The translations under genes were made by a program, and so were the position numbers. Positions 43,521-52,045 of a DNA stretch of 64,000 nucleotides are shown in pieces. The notes under the pieces were generated by a model that saw nothing but the letters and a program-made list of their open reading frames with translations, did no database searches and was not told the DNA's origin. Source of the stretch: Acidimicrobiaceae bacterium (GTDB taxonomy: Bacteria > Actinomycetota > Acidimicrobiia > Acidimicrobiales > RAAP-2); assembly GCA_025463285.1 (NCBI GenBank), contig JAOBWI010000017.1:62001-126000 (forward strand). Reading direction: 5' to 3'. How positions within the stretch are numbered: the stretch's first letter is position 1; the number at the start of each line of letters is the position of its first letter.

Positions 43521-43883
43521 TCAGCCGAGGGCAACGTCCACGAGCAGGAGCAGGTCAGCGTCGGTCAGAGTGGTGGCGTCCTTTGGTCCCAAGCGGATGG
43601 TGCCCTTACTCGTCTTCAGTCCCGGATGGCGGGACGTGAACGTCGCCTCGGACCCCTGTGGCCACCCGTACAGGGAGAGACCGTGGCTCCAGACACCGAC
43701 GTGCAGACGTCCGTCACCCACTCGGTAGACGGGCATGTTGTACGACAGGCCCACGGAGACGTCCGGATGCCTCGTTACGATCAACTCGTGAACACGGTCG
43801 AAGAGCGGCCGGTGCTTGATGGCAATCCGGTCGATGTACGCCTGGACGTCGCGATGAACCTTCGGGCCAGCGTGTGCGGGCAT
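43521..43883 (-). CDS. DUF1801 domain protein
   Basis: 120 residues of the DUF1801 (YdhG-like) family, with VQAYIDRIAIKHRPLFDRVHELI, VSVGLSYNMPVYRV and TIRLGPKDA. ATG 43883 is chosen because GGGGAGGGG lies just before it. It is downstream of, and probably co-transcribed with, the SRPBCC and ArsR genes (14-bp gap). The biochemical role of the family is unknown. A 285-bp stretch downstream of it (43236-43520) shows no gene. Confidence 0.86.
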   Translation of the reverse strand: MPAHAGPKVHRDVQAYIDRIAIKHRPLFDRVHELIVTRHPDVSVGLSYNMPVYRVGDGRLHVGVWSHGLSLYGWPQGSEATFTSRHPGLKTSKGTIRLGPKDATTLTDADLLLLVDVALG

Positions 43884-43897
43884 GGCTCCCCTCCCCA

Positions 43898-44395
43898 TCA
43901 CTGGTCTCGGAGAAGCACGTCGAGCTTCACGTACCCTTCGCGGACGCCCGTGTCCATCCCGCTGGCCAGGATCAGATTCCGAATCTCCACCGACTCCACC
44001 ACCGACAGCGTGGTGAGGCGGGTTCCGCCGTCAGGCAGGGCGGTGAAGGTCGTCGTGTCGAGGCTGACCCCGTCGGGAGCGCCGTCGTAGGTGAAGGTCT
44101 GCACCAGCCGCTTATCGGGCCGAATCTCGTGGAACGACCCGTAGAAGCCGGCGATGCGCTCGCCTTCGCGCCAGGCGGCGTAGCGCCAGCTCCCGCCGGT
44201 CCGGGCGTCCCAATGCTCGATGCGCGCTTCGATGCTCTGCGGCCCGTTCCAGCGGCTGAACAGCTCCGGCTCGACGAAAGCCCGGAACACCTGACTCGGT
44301 GTCGAGGCGAAGGTGCGCTCGATGGTGATGATGGGCAGATCGGCCGGGGCCTTAATGGTGGTCTCGGGCGTCGCGGTGTCGTTGGTGGTGCTCAT
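43898..44395 (-). CDS. SRPBCC/AHSA1-family protein
   Basis: 165 residues of the START-like AHSA1 (activator of Hsp90 homologue) family: IERTFASTPSQVFRAFVEPELFSRWNGP, DARTGGSWRYAAW, FHEIRPDKRLVQTFTYDG. These bind small hydrophobic ligands. Its start overlaps the ArsR gene end by 4 bp. ArsR plus SRPBCC pairs are common in actinobacteria; the ligand is unknown. Confidence 0.93.
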   Translation of the reverse strand: MSTTNDTATPETTIKAPADLPIITIERTFASTPSQVFRAFVEPELFSRWNGPQSIEARIEHWDARTGGSWRYAAWREGERIAGFYGSFHEIRPDKRLVQTFTYDGAPDGVSLDTTTFTALPDGGTRLTTLSVVESVEIRNLILASGMDTGVREGYVKLDVLLRDQ

Positions 44396-44769
44396 GTCGG
44401 GTCTTCCTCCTGTGGGTTCTGCTTCTTCTTCGATGCTGTGGGACGCGGGGCGTCGAGTTCAGAGAGGACGTCGTCGAGCCGGGAGAACCGGGCTTCGGCC
44501 TCCCGCCGGTACCGCTCGATCCAACCGGTCATCTGGTCCAACACGTCAGCCTCCAGGTGGCAGGGCCGGCGATAGCTGTCCCCGGTGCGGCTGACCAACC
44601 CGGCCTTCTCCAGCACCTTCAGGTGCTTGGAGACCGCCTGCACGGTCATCCCGTACGGCGAGGCGAGTTCCCCGACTGTGGCGTCTACGGTCGCCAGCCG
44701 GGCCACAACGCTCCGCCGGGTGGGATCGGCAAGAGCCGCAAACACCCGGGACAGCTCGTCGTGTGCCAC
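44392..44769 (-). CDS. ArsR-family regulator
   Basis: Winged-helix regulator, 125 residues, with LSRVFAALADPTRRSVVARLATVDATVGELASPYGMTVQAVSKHLKVLEKAGLV. No metal-binding cysteine box is seen (no ELCVCDL), in line with the SRPBCC-associated, non-metal branch. GTG 44769 follows GGAGGTGAC. The C-terminal tail is basic and acidic low complexity. It probably binds the paired CAACC/GGTTG sites upstream. Confidence 0.93.
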   Translation of the reverse strand: MAHDELSRVFAALADPTRRSVVARLATVDATVGELASPYGMTVQAVSKHLKVLEKAGLVSRTGDSYRRPCHLEADVLDQMTGWIERYRREAEARFSRLDDVLSELDAPRPTASKKKQNPQEEDPT

Positions 44770-44779
44770 GTCACCTCCT

Positions 44780-44838
44780 CAACCAATCGGTTGATATCAG
44801 GATAGGACCGGCCAAGCAGAATGTCAACCACTTGGTTG
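44780..44838. promoter_or_regulatory. Two CAACCANNNGGTTG operators upstream of arsR
   Basis: CAACCAATCGGTTG (44780-44793) and CAACCACTTGGTTG (44825-44838), 45 bp apart, about four helical turns. Both are palindromic and lie immediately upstream of the ArsR-SRPBCC-DUF1801 unit, fitting cooperative ArsR dimers. Confidence 0.7.
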
Positions 44839-44994
44839 TCAATAATAGAATCGAGCGTCATCATCTTCTCGATCCTGTCGGTCGCCTGCCGGTCTGCTCC
44901 CCCGCCGCATTTTGGGAACTCCTGACCGAGCAGCGCTGAGACTCGATCAATGTCGCATGGGCGAAAGGCGTTCGCCAGCCGATGTCAGGTTGAA

Positions 44995-45030
44995 GCAGAA
45001 GAGCCGGTGCTTTCGCACCGGCTCTTCTGC
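44995..45030 (-). terminator. Strong hairpin downstream of tRNA-fMet
   Basis: GCAGAAGAGCCGGTGC, loop TTTC, then the perfect 16-bp complement (45015-45030). On the tRNA strand it begins 11 nt after the tRNA end. The following T-rich tract is weak, so it may act as a processing or stability hairpin as well as a terminator. Confidence 0.7.
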
Positions 45031-45041
45031 ACTGCTTTTCG

Positions 45042-45115
<74 letters not shown>

Positions 45116-45189
45116 TTGCATGATACACACTAGTGGAGTTTCCTGGGTCTCTCAACGGCGACCGCGCACTACTTCAGTGGCATGCCTCC

Positions 45190-46602
45190 CTAGATCAGCC
45201 TGTAACGAATCGAATCGCGCTCGCCGTGGGCGAAGACGATCGTGAAGCGGTAGCGACCCGGGTGACTTCCGCGGGCCACCACGACTCGAATTGTCAAGAC
45301 GTGCCCGTTGTCGTGGGTCACGACGGCACTGGTACCAAACTGATTGCTCACGATGAGCGGACGACCATAGAAACCCGAACCAATAATTCGTGCGGTCATC
45401 GTGCGTCCCGGTCGCACAAACGTCGTGATGCGTGACACGGTCGGTGCGGGCGCCCTCACGATGATCGTGGTCGCGAGCGACGAGGCTGCGGCGAACGTGC
45501 CGTCGGACGCCTTGTAAGCCGTCACCACGCAGGTTCCGGCGCGCGAACTGGTCAGTACGTCACCGCTGACCACGCAGAGCGCTGTGCCCGGTGAGGTCAC
45601 GACGTAACTGATCGCTCCGGCACCCGATCCTCCGGACGTTGCCAGGATAAGAGCGTGTCGGAAGCTCATTGAGGTGCTGGTGATCGTGATCGAGCCTTGG
45701 GACTTCGGATTTCCAGAGCCGATCGTGATGAACTGCTTGATCTCCGAGGCCGCGGCGAAGGCGCCGTTGCCGACATCGTTGAACTCCACGATGCAGACTC
45801 CGTTTCCGGTGAAGGTCACTTTGCCGTTGCTCAGCGAGCAGCCCGTGGACCCACTGTTAAGGGAGATCGCTACCTTGTCGCCCGAGGTGGCCGACGCCGT
45901 CGGCGAGTACGTCGCGTTGATGGGTCCGGCCGCCGGGGGCGTGCTCGGAAAGATCGTGTTGGCCGAGTAGACCTTGACCGATCGCTGGACTTCGCCGGCC
46001 GCGGCGAAGGCGCCGTTGCCCGGATCGTTGAAGTTGACCCGACAGGTCCCCGACCCGGTGAAGTCCACCCAACCCGAGTTCAACGCACATCCGCTGGAGT
46101 CACTGGCCAACGTCATAACGACCTTGTCGCCTGAGGTAGCTGAGGATCCGGGTGCGTACGATCCACCCTTGCTGCCCGTGGAGGGGAAGGCGCTCGTCGA
46201 GATGATGTTCGACGAGTACACCTTGATGATCTGGGTTACTTGACTGGCCGCAGCGAAGTTGCTATTGCCCGGGTCGTTGAAGTCCACCACGCACGTGCCG
46301 CTGCCGGTGAAGGTGGCTTTGCCGCTGCTCAGCGAACAGCCCGAGGAACTCGAACTCAGAGTGATCGCCACCTTGTCGCCCGAACTCGCGGTGGCGCTGG
46401 GTGTATAGGAGCCCCGGGTGCTGCCCGCCGCGGGGGCTGCACTGGCGCTGATGGTGTTGCTTTGACTGCCCACGGCGAAGGCCGGAGAGGCCGTCAGTCC
46501 GATGGCGCCGATAACGAGTGTGAGAACCGCTCCCGCTGCCGTCCATCGAACTGGGGCGACTACGGACGCTCGCCGTTTCTGAAGGTTGGTAATTTTTCTC
46601 AT
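45190..46602 (-). CDS. Secreted repeat protein with conserved C-terminal domain
   Basis: 470 residues. A signal peptide (about 1-43, ending ASPAFA) is followed by three tandem repeats of about 82 residues, each containing GxYxPxxxxTSGDKV, GCxLxxGxxxFTGxGxC and FNDxGNxxFAAA, with two conserved cysteines likely to pair. A fourth, diverged repeat (SQGSITITSTSMSF ... CVVTAYKASDGTFAAAS) follows. The last 80 residues, with RPGRTMTARIIGSGFYGRP and the end PGRYRFTIVFAHG, recur in a remnant at 51110-51396 and resemble the end of the protein at 56008-57042. No cell-wall sorting motif. Probably a surface or secreted structural/adhesion protein. Confidence 0.8.
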   Translation of the reverse strand: MRKITNLQKRRASVVAPVRWTAAGAVLTLVIGAIGLTASPAFAVGSQSNTISASAAPAAGSTRGSYTPSATASSGDKVAITLSSSSSGCSLSSGKATFTGSGTCVVDFNDPGNSNFAAASQVTQIIKVYSSNIISTSAFPSTGSKGGSYAPGSSATSGDKVVMTLASDSSGCALNSGWVDFTGSGTCRVNFNDPGNGAFAAAGEVQRSVKVYSANTIFPSTPPAAGPINATYSPTASATSGDKVAISLNSGSTGCSLSNGKVTFTGNGVCIVEFNDVGNGAFAAASEIKQFITIGSGNPKSQGSITITSTSMSFRHALILATSGGSGAGAISYVVTSPGTALCVVSGDVLTSSRAGTCVVTAYKASDGTFAAASSLATTIIVRAPAPTVSRITTFVRPGRTMTARIIGSGFYGRPLIVSNQFGTSAVVTHDNGHVLTIRVVVARGSHPGRYRFTIVFAHGERDSIRYRLI

Positions 46603-46899
46603 GACGCCAGCCTTGACCCTCTCGACAGAATGCGCTCGTCGTGCGAAGAGAACTCAGACGACGCACAGATTGGCCAGAGCGCAGGGGTTTCAAGGCGTCT
46701 CGGCGCGAAAAGAATGAACCGGACTGTTCACGTCGAAATCGTCATAATGCCGTAACCGGACTCACATTATTTTCCAAGACGCGATTCTTACGAAAGTACG
46801 CGCCCGTTGCTTCAAGATTTATTGGGTGCATCCCTTATCCCTCGAAAGCGCGAACGTCGTCGGGGTTTACTCGGAGTCGCGGAAGTACCGTGCGAGGGC
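46603..46899. other. Intergenic region, no gene seen
   Basis: About 300 bp upstream of the secreted repeat protein, downstream of the phospholipase gene. It is locally AT-richer (for example near 46760-46830) and presumably carries the promoter of the repeat protein. No hairpin or frame with support. Confidence 0.45.
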
Positions 46900-48492
46900 T
46901 TAGTGGGGTACGGGTCGTCGCGTCGGCGACGTCTCCTGAGCCGGCATGGCGTTCTCGCTCGGCGCAGGATACGGAAACCCGAGGTCTTCGGTTCCCGCGA
47001 GAGCATTAATGACGGCCTGTTCGAAGACGACCGTGTCGCCGAGTGAGGTCGCCGGCAATGGGGGAACCTTGATCGTCGGTGTCTTCTTCAACGCCAACGC
47101 CGACGTGAGATCACCCGTGGCACCGCGGCGCCAAGCGGAAAGATTCGGAACGTTAACCCCGAAACGCGTCTCCAGGAATCGCAGCACGGACGTGTGGTCA
47201 AAGGTCTCGGAACAGACGTAGCCGCCCGCACTGAAGGGTGAGATGATAAGACAGGGCGTGCGAAAACCGAGTCCGATCGGCCCGGCGATACCCGATGCGG
47301 CTGCTGGCAACGGGCTCGCGGTGATCCACTCCGCCGCTGTGCCCGACGGCGAGACGGGCGGTGGCACGTGATCAAAGAAGCCGCCGTTTTCGTCGTAGTT
47401 GACAATAAAAACGGTCGAGGCCCAGATGTCGGGATTGGACACCAGAATATTCAGAATCTGCTGAACCAGATACTCACCGTATTCGGGCGGTGCCGCGGGA
47501 TGTTCGCACTCGGCCAGAGGTGGCATGATCCACGACACCGCGGGCAGCGTCCCGGCTGCTACGTCGGCGACGAACGACGCGGGATAACTCGGCACCGTCG
47601 CCTGGTTGGCAATGGCGGTCTCACTCGACGACGTCGGATTCCAAAACTGCTTGAAGTAGGGAAAGGGGCTCAACTCCAACAAGGCGGTCGGGTCGTTGTA
47701 CACCTTCCAACTCACGCCGGCTTCGCTCAACGCCTCGGGCATGGTGGGCCACGTCCATGTTCCGTAGTGCTGGGCGCGGTTGCTGTACGTCTCCAGTACC
47801 GGACCACCGGCCACCCCCGCGGGGTCGATGCTGGCGGAGATCGACATCACGCGGTTGGGATCCGTGGGACCCAACACGGAACAGAAGTAGTGATCACAGA
47901 TGGTGAAGGCGTCGGCCAAGGCGTAGTAAAACGCCAGATCGGATCGATCGAAATAACCCATCGTGACAAACCCGTTGCTCGTTCCGTCGGCCGCCAGATG
48001 AGCAGTCACGAACTCGTTCATAGCGCCCGCGTTCCAACTCTGGTGCTGCGGTCCCCACGAGTGAGAGATGTCGTTCGTGGTCTCTCCGTTCTCGGTGGGC
48101 GGATCACTGTTCAAGTGAAATGGTTGGAGGTAGCCCGTCGCGTCGACGCCGATCCCGGGCGCGTACCCAAACTGGTCGAAGACGGGATACGACTTTCCTC
48201 CTACCCGTTGACGTATTACGGCGGGATCGGAGAAGCCCCGGACGCCCGAAATCGTGCCGAAGTAGTGATCGAAGGAACGATTTTCTTGCATCAAGATCAC
48301 GACGTGCTCCACGTCGCTCAGCGAGGCAGTACTGGACACGGCGCTCGCGACAGCTCGATCAATGAGGTCGAGTGACGAGGAACCCAGCAGAACGCCGCCC
48401 GCGGTGGCGATTCCTCCGCCCAACAATCGCCGTCGCGTAATCGATTTCTCGCCGGGGCGTTCTCCCTTTGTGCTGCGATCCGAGTTGGTCAT
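46900..48492 (-). CDS. Tat-exported phospholipase C/acid phosphatase-type phosphoesterase
   Basis: 530 residues of the phosphoesterase family that includes bacterial non-toxic phospholipase C and AcpA. A twin-arginine signal (SITRRRLLGGGIATAGGVLLG) is at about residues 17-40. Diagnostic blocks are HVVILMQENRSFDHYFGT, GYFDRSDLAFYYALADAFTICDHYFCS, GPTDPNRVMSISAS, FIVNYDENGGFFDHVPPP and FDHTSVLRFLETRFG. ATG 48492 is chosen with an AAGG site. Expected to hydrolyse phospholipid or phosphate esters outside the cell; the exact substrate is not visible. Confidence 0.92.
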   Translation of the reverse strand: MTNSDRSTKGERPGEKSITRRRLLGGGIATAGGVLLGSSSLDLIDRAVASAVSSTASLSDVEHVVILMQENRSFDHYFGTISGVRGFSDPAVIRQRVGGKSYPVFDQFGYAPGIGVDATGYLQPFHLNSDPPTENGETTNDISHSWGPQHQSWNAGAMNEFVTAHLAADGTSNGFVTMGYFDRSDLAFYYALADAFTICDHYFCSVLGPTDPNRVMSISASIDPAGVAGGPVLETYSNRAQHYGTWTWPTMPEALSEAGVSWKVYNDPTALLELSPFPYFKQFWNPTSSSETAIANQATVPSYPASFVADVAAGTLPAVSWIMPPLAECEHPAAPPEYGEYLVQQILNILVSNPDIWASTVFIVNYDENGGFFDHVPPPVSPSGTAAEWITASPLPAAASGIAGPIGLGFRTPCLIISPFSAGGYVCSETFDHTSVLRFLETRFGVNVPNLSAWRRGATGDLTSALALKKTPTIKVPPLPATSLGDTVVFEQAVINALAGTEDLGFPYPAPSENAMPAQETSPTRRPVPH

Positions 48493-48646
48493 CAGTAACC
48501 TTCTTCTTCGCTCTCCTCTCATTCCACCATTTCGAATACAAATTTTCCGTGACGAAGTTACGTCAGTCGATCGAACTTTTGCTGACATCACGTGATTTTT
48601 GATCGGAGATCAATCCCCGGTGTTGCAAGCCCATGGCTCGCACTGC

Positions 48647-48835
48647 TTAATACGCGCCGCCACCAGAATTAGGGGTGGTTGTGGTCGTGTGATTGCCCGA
48701 ACCGCCGCCACTGCCGCTACCGGAACCGGCGCCCGATCCGCCCGAGCCGCAGGCGGTCAATCCAACGCCGGCCACCACCACGAACGCAACGGGAGCCACG
48801 CGTCGTAAAACTTTACTCTTCGCAAATTTCTTCAT
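48647..48835 (-). CDS. Small glycine-rich lipoprotein
   Basis: 62 residues from ATG 48835. Basic start MKKFAKSKVLRRV, hydrophobic APVAFVVVAGVG, then lipobox LTAC with Cys as the lipidation site, followed by GSGGSGAGSGSGSGGG and a Thr-run (TTTTT). It has no globular domain and would be a short surface-anchored linker-like peptide. Upstream frames extend to 48877 without support. Unknown function. The 154 bp between it and the phospholipase start hold no gene. Confidence 0.7.
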   Translation of the reverse strand: MKKFAKSKVLRRVAPVAFVVVAGVGLTACGSGGSGAGSGSGSGGGSGNHTTTTTPNSGGGAY

Positions 48836-48929
48836 CGACGCCATATGCCCCGTCCCGTCGTTCACACCATCGTTCAAACTGAACTGTGTTGGTGAGTACT
48901 GCGGGGGCAGCGTTTTTGTTCACCGACTC

Positions 48930-51026
48930 CTAGAGAAGTGAGAGAACGTGGCGCTGAGCAAGCCACTCGTTCAGCGCCTCGACCGTCATCGGCCGCGCAA
49001 AAAAGTAGCCCTGGGCGACGTTGCACCCGGCGACGCTCAACTCGTGCAGCACCGCAGCGTCCTCCACTCCCTCACCGACCACGCGAAAACCCAGGTTGTG
49101 CCCCAGGTCGATAATGGCCCGAACAATGGCCGCGTGGCTCTGGTCGCTTCGCATATCTGAGATGAAGCTTCGGTCAATCTTCAACTCCGAGACGGGCAGC
49201 GACGACAGGTAGCCCAGTGATGTTTGTCCGACGCCGAAGTCGTCGATACTGAGATGCACGCCGGTTCGAGACAGTTCCTCGAGTTGCCCGGCCGCACGCA
49301 ACGGATCGGTCATCAACGCGGTCTCGGTGACTTCCACAATGAGTCGGTCGGGCGTCACCTCGCTGAGAGCCAGAGCGCTCACCACCCTCGCGGCGAAGCC
49401 AGGCTTACTCAGGTTCCTCGCCGAAATGTTGACCGAAATTCGTAAGTCGTTGCCGTGGGAGCGAAAGTGAGGAGAGTCGACCAGCGCTTGATGTACCACC
49501 CAATCGGTGAGTCTGTCGATCAAGTCAGTCTTTTCCGCTAGCGCGATGAATCGATCAGGGTAGATCAATCCTTCCACTGGGTGCCGCCATCGCACCAGAG
49601 CCTCCACCGCGTGTACTTCCCCGGAGGCGAGCGAGATCTGGGGCTGGTAGTGCAACGTGAGTTCGTCGTTGTCAATGGCCAGGCGCAGATCGGCCATAAG
49701 CGCCAGATCGGAGGCGACGAAACGATTCTGCTCGACGCCGTAGCGTGTGACGCCCAGGTGATGCTCCTTGGCCGTGTACATCGCAATCTCCGCCAACGGC
49801 AATAATTCGTCGAGCGTTTCTCCGTCAAGGGGCGAAACGGCGTAACCAATGCTCGACTCGATCGAGAGAGGAATGCCTCGTATCAGCACCTCCGCCGCGA
49901 TGGCTTGGCGAAGCTGCTCGAGAGTCGTGTCCAGTTCCGTGCGAGCACTGAGGGCAAAACCAAACTCGTTGCCACCGAGACGCGCAACGACGTTGGCGTC
50001 GGGCAGGTGCGCACGCATGACCGAACTCAGGGATCGTAAGAGAACGTCGCCGTTTCTATGGCCGAGTGTGTCATTGATCTCCTTAAATCGGTCGAGGTCG
50101 ACGATGGCGATTGCCGTGTACTCTCCCGCTTTTCGGGCTCGTACCAACTCGGATTCGGCCTGGGACTGAAAGAGCGTTCGGTTAGGAAGCTCGGTCAAGA
50201 GATCGTGTTCACCGACGTGTCGTGTCAGTTTGACTTGTTGGCGCAGGCGCCGCCCCACCACGAGCGAGATGGCCACGAGTAGAACGTATAACAGGCCCAA
50301 AGCGAGGGCGAGGTCGTGATACAGCCGCGAAAGCCCTGCGTTGACGTCGTTACGAATAGGGGCGTAGGGCAAATACAACTCCAGCACGCCCACTCGTCGT
50401 CCCGAGAGGCTCGCCACTAGTGGCAGGTAGACCTCGACCGCGGCCGGTCCGCGCGGTCCCGTGGCGTTATCAGCGTTCAACGTGGTCAAGCGCGCAACGA
50501 TGGTGCCGGAAGCGACTTTTGCGACCTCTTCTTGATCGTCGCGGCTCAACTCGTCGTGATCGCGCCTCCCCTTACTGGAGAAAACGATGGCTCCTTGAAG
50601 ATCTCTCAAGCGAAGTAGCAAAACGTGTCGACTTTTGATGGTGGTGGCGACCAATAGGTTCATCTCGCTTGTCTCGCTGGGTGTAAGTCCTTGGCTCAGG
50701 AGTTGACCATTCATGGCCGGTCCGACCGCCGTCTCCGCCATCAACAGCGCCTCTGACTGGCCTTCGGCGAGTCCCCGTCGATTCGCGTCGCTGCGAAAAC
50801 TGAGACTCAGGACGAGCCCAATGACGACAACCGCAGCCAACATCACGAGGGCGAACGCCGTAAAAAGACCGACCTGGCTCTCGTTCAGACGTCGGCGCAG
50901 TCCGCTCGAGGTCGTCAGCGGCGTCGACGACACGTGAGCAGCAATGGTCGTGTTTCGTTCTGCCACCGTTCTCCCCACGTCCTGTCTACCCACCCGGGTT
51001 CCACCAGGTTCACCGAGCCACGACAC
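48930..51026 (-). CDS. Membrane GGDEF-EAL protein, probable c-di-GMP phosphodiesterase
   Basis: 698 residues. Two membrane helices (about 50-75 and 237-260) flank an extracytoplasmic sensor region, then GGDEF (about 272-430) and EAL (about 445-690). The GGDEF signature reads GGNEF (ARLGGNEFGFAL), with Asn in place of the key Asp/Glu, so cyclase activity is doubtful; it may bind GTP as a regulatory module. The EAL domain keeps EALVRWRHP, the NISARNL block, EVTETALM, DDFGVGQTSLGYL and KIDRSFI, consistent with active c-di-GMP hydrolysis. It lies between the phospholipase region and the iron operon. Confidence 0.9.
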   Translation of the reverse strand: MSWLGEPGGTRVGRQDVGRTVAERNTTIAAHVSSTPLTTSSGLRRRLNESQVGLFTAFALVMLAAVVVIGLVLSLSFRSDANRRGLAEGQSEALLMAETAVGPAMNGQLLSQGLTPSETSEMNLLVATTIKSRHVLLLRLRDLQGAIVFSSKGRRDHDELSRDDQEEVAKVASGTIVARLTTLNADNATGPRGPAAVEVYLPLVASLSGRRVGVLELYLPYAPIRNDVNAGLSRLYHDLALALGLLYVLLVAISLVVGRRLRQQVKLTRHVGEHDLLTELPNRTLFQSQAESELVRARKAGEYTAIAIVDLDRFKEINDTLGHRNGDVLLRSLSSVMRAHLPDANVVARLGGNEFGFALSARTELDTTLEQLRQAIAAEVLIRGIPLSIESSIGYAVSPLDGETLDELLPLAEIAMYTAKEHHLGVTRYGVEQNRFVASDLALMADLRLAIDNDELTLHYQPQISLASGEVHAVEALVRWRHPVEGLIYPDRFIALAEKTDLIDRLTDWVVHQALVDSPHFRSHGNDLRISVNISARNLSKPGFAARVVSALALSEVTPDRLIVEVTETALMTDPLRAAGQLEELSRTGVHLSIDDFGVGQTSLGYLSSLPVSELKIDRSFISDMRSDQSHAAIVRAIIDLGHNLGFRVVGEGVEDAAVLHELSVAGCNVAQGYFFARPMTVEALNEWLAQRHVLSLL

Positions 51027-51109
51027 GGAGCGCGCAACTCAGTGACAATTCCGCGTCAACTACGAACTTTGTCCACGGATCTGCGAAAACCAAGGCCGGC
51101 TGTTAACCC

Positions 51110-51396
51110 CTATCGTTGCCTGAAACGAAGCGACGCCCTCTGACCGCGAGCAAAGACGAGAGTGAGGCGGTGTTCCACTTGGCCGAGTTCGTCGTCACCT
51201 TGACCCGAATAGTCAGCACGTGCCCGCTGTCGCGAGTGACGTTCCCCCGGGTTCCAAGCGCAATGCTGACGATCCGCGGGCTCCCGCAGAAGCCCGAACC
51301 CATGATGCGCGTCGTCGTGGTGCGTCCCGTCCGCACCCGCCGCTCCCGCGAGACGCGTGGGGAACGGGCGGCGCGAGCGAGCGTACGTAGCGTCAC
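51110..51396 (-). pseudogene. Remnant of the shared secreted C-terminal domain
   Basis: One frame reads VSRERRVRTGRTTTTRIMGSGF and, further on, HVLTIRVKVTTNSA; after a frameshift another gives LTLVFARGQRASLRFRQR, then TAG 51110-51112. Together these match the last 70-80 residues of the secreted protein at 45190-46602 (there: VSRITTFVRPGRTMTARIIGSGF ... HVLTIRV ... FTIVFAHG). No start, signal peptide or repeats are seen, so it is a decayed fragment of a related gene. Confidence 0.75.
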
Positions 51397-51589
51397 CGGC
51401 CAATTAACGAAGCCATGGAACGGCCAACCTTCTTGTAGAACCCAACGCGGTGTCGGGTGAGAAGGATGGAGAGTCTTGACGTCCTGACGGCAAAATTAAC
51501 GGGAAAACCCAAATTTTTCCGCAATTTCGCGAGCTCTGAGGCGCTCACAACGGCAAATGTTTATGCACCCCGTTGACGATTCAACTTTG
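51397..51589. other. Non-coding gap upstream of the iron box
   Basis: About 190 bp, locally AT-rich with an AAATTTTT tract near 51510. It contains TTGACG (51573-51578), a good -35 hexamer for the iron operon, 17 bp before TAGCCT inside the iron box. Confidence 0.45.
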
Positions 51590-51608
51590 TTTGGTTAGCC
51601 TAACCTAA
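51590..51608 (+). promoter_or_regulatory. DtxR/IdeR iron box
   Basis: TTTGGTTAGCCTAACCTAA matches the 19-bp DtxR/IdeR operator consensus TTAGGTTAGSCTAACCTAA at all but one position. It overlaps the probable -10 region of the operon, so iron-loaded DtxR/IdeR should repress the iron transporter genes downstream. Confidence 0.88.
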
Positions 51609-51628
51609 ATGAGAGCGAAAGTCTGTGC

Positions 51629-52045
51629 GTGACCGTTGGTCTTCGCAGTCGTGAGTCTTCGGTGACCACTCGCCATCAGGCCAGTCAGCGCCGCTGGACT
51701 ATGGTTTTCATTGTTCTCATTTTCGCCATTCCGGTCATGATCGGTTCGTGGATTGTCGCCACGTACGCCAAACCAGCGTCGGTGTTTGTCGCGTCCTGCC
51801 GGGCGGTCTCGGCCACGCGGGCGAACGGTTTCGATCCCGACGTTGACCGGCTCGGCTACGCCGAGGCTCAGGCGCGTCCTTTGCAAGAGATCGCGACCCC
51901 TCACGCGGGCCTAAACGCGACGATCCTGCAACTTAGTTCGGCGTACCAGCCTTTTTACAATGACAAGAGCGCGGCGCCGTCATCAGAACTCGTGAGTATG
52001 GCTGATAAAAACGACGACCGCTCCTGTCCCAGAGGAGCCTCGTGA
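51629..52045 (+). CDS. Unknown membrane-anchored protein, first gene of iron operon
   Basis: 138 residues from GTG 51629. A basic N-terminus (SSVTTRHQASQRRW) precedes one membrane helix, TMVFIVLIFAIPVMIGSWIV (about 24-44), and an extracytoplasmic domain of about 95 residues containing SCRAVSATRANGF, RPLQEIATPHAG and SSAYQPFYNDKS. There are two cysteines. I recognise no family. It is 20 bp after the iron box and overlaps the ferric-binding protein gene by 4 bp (GTGA), so it is co-regulated and likely acts in iron uptake; the mechanism is not visible. Confidence 0.75.
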   Translation: MTVGLRSRESSVTTRHQASQRRWTMVFIVLIFAIPVMIGSWIVATYAKPASVFVASCRAVSATRANGFDPDVDRLGYAEAQARPLQEIATPHAGLNATILQLSSAYQPFYNDKSAAPSSELVSMADKNDDRSCPRGAS

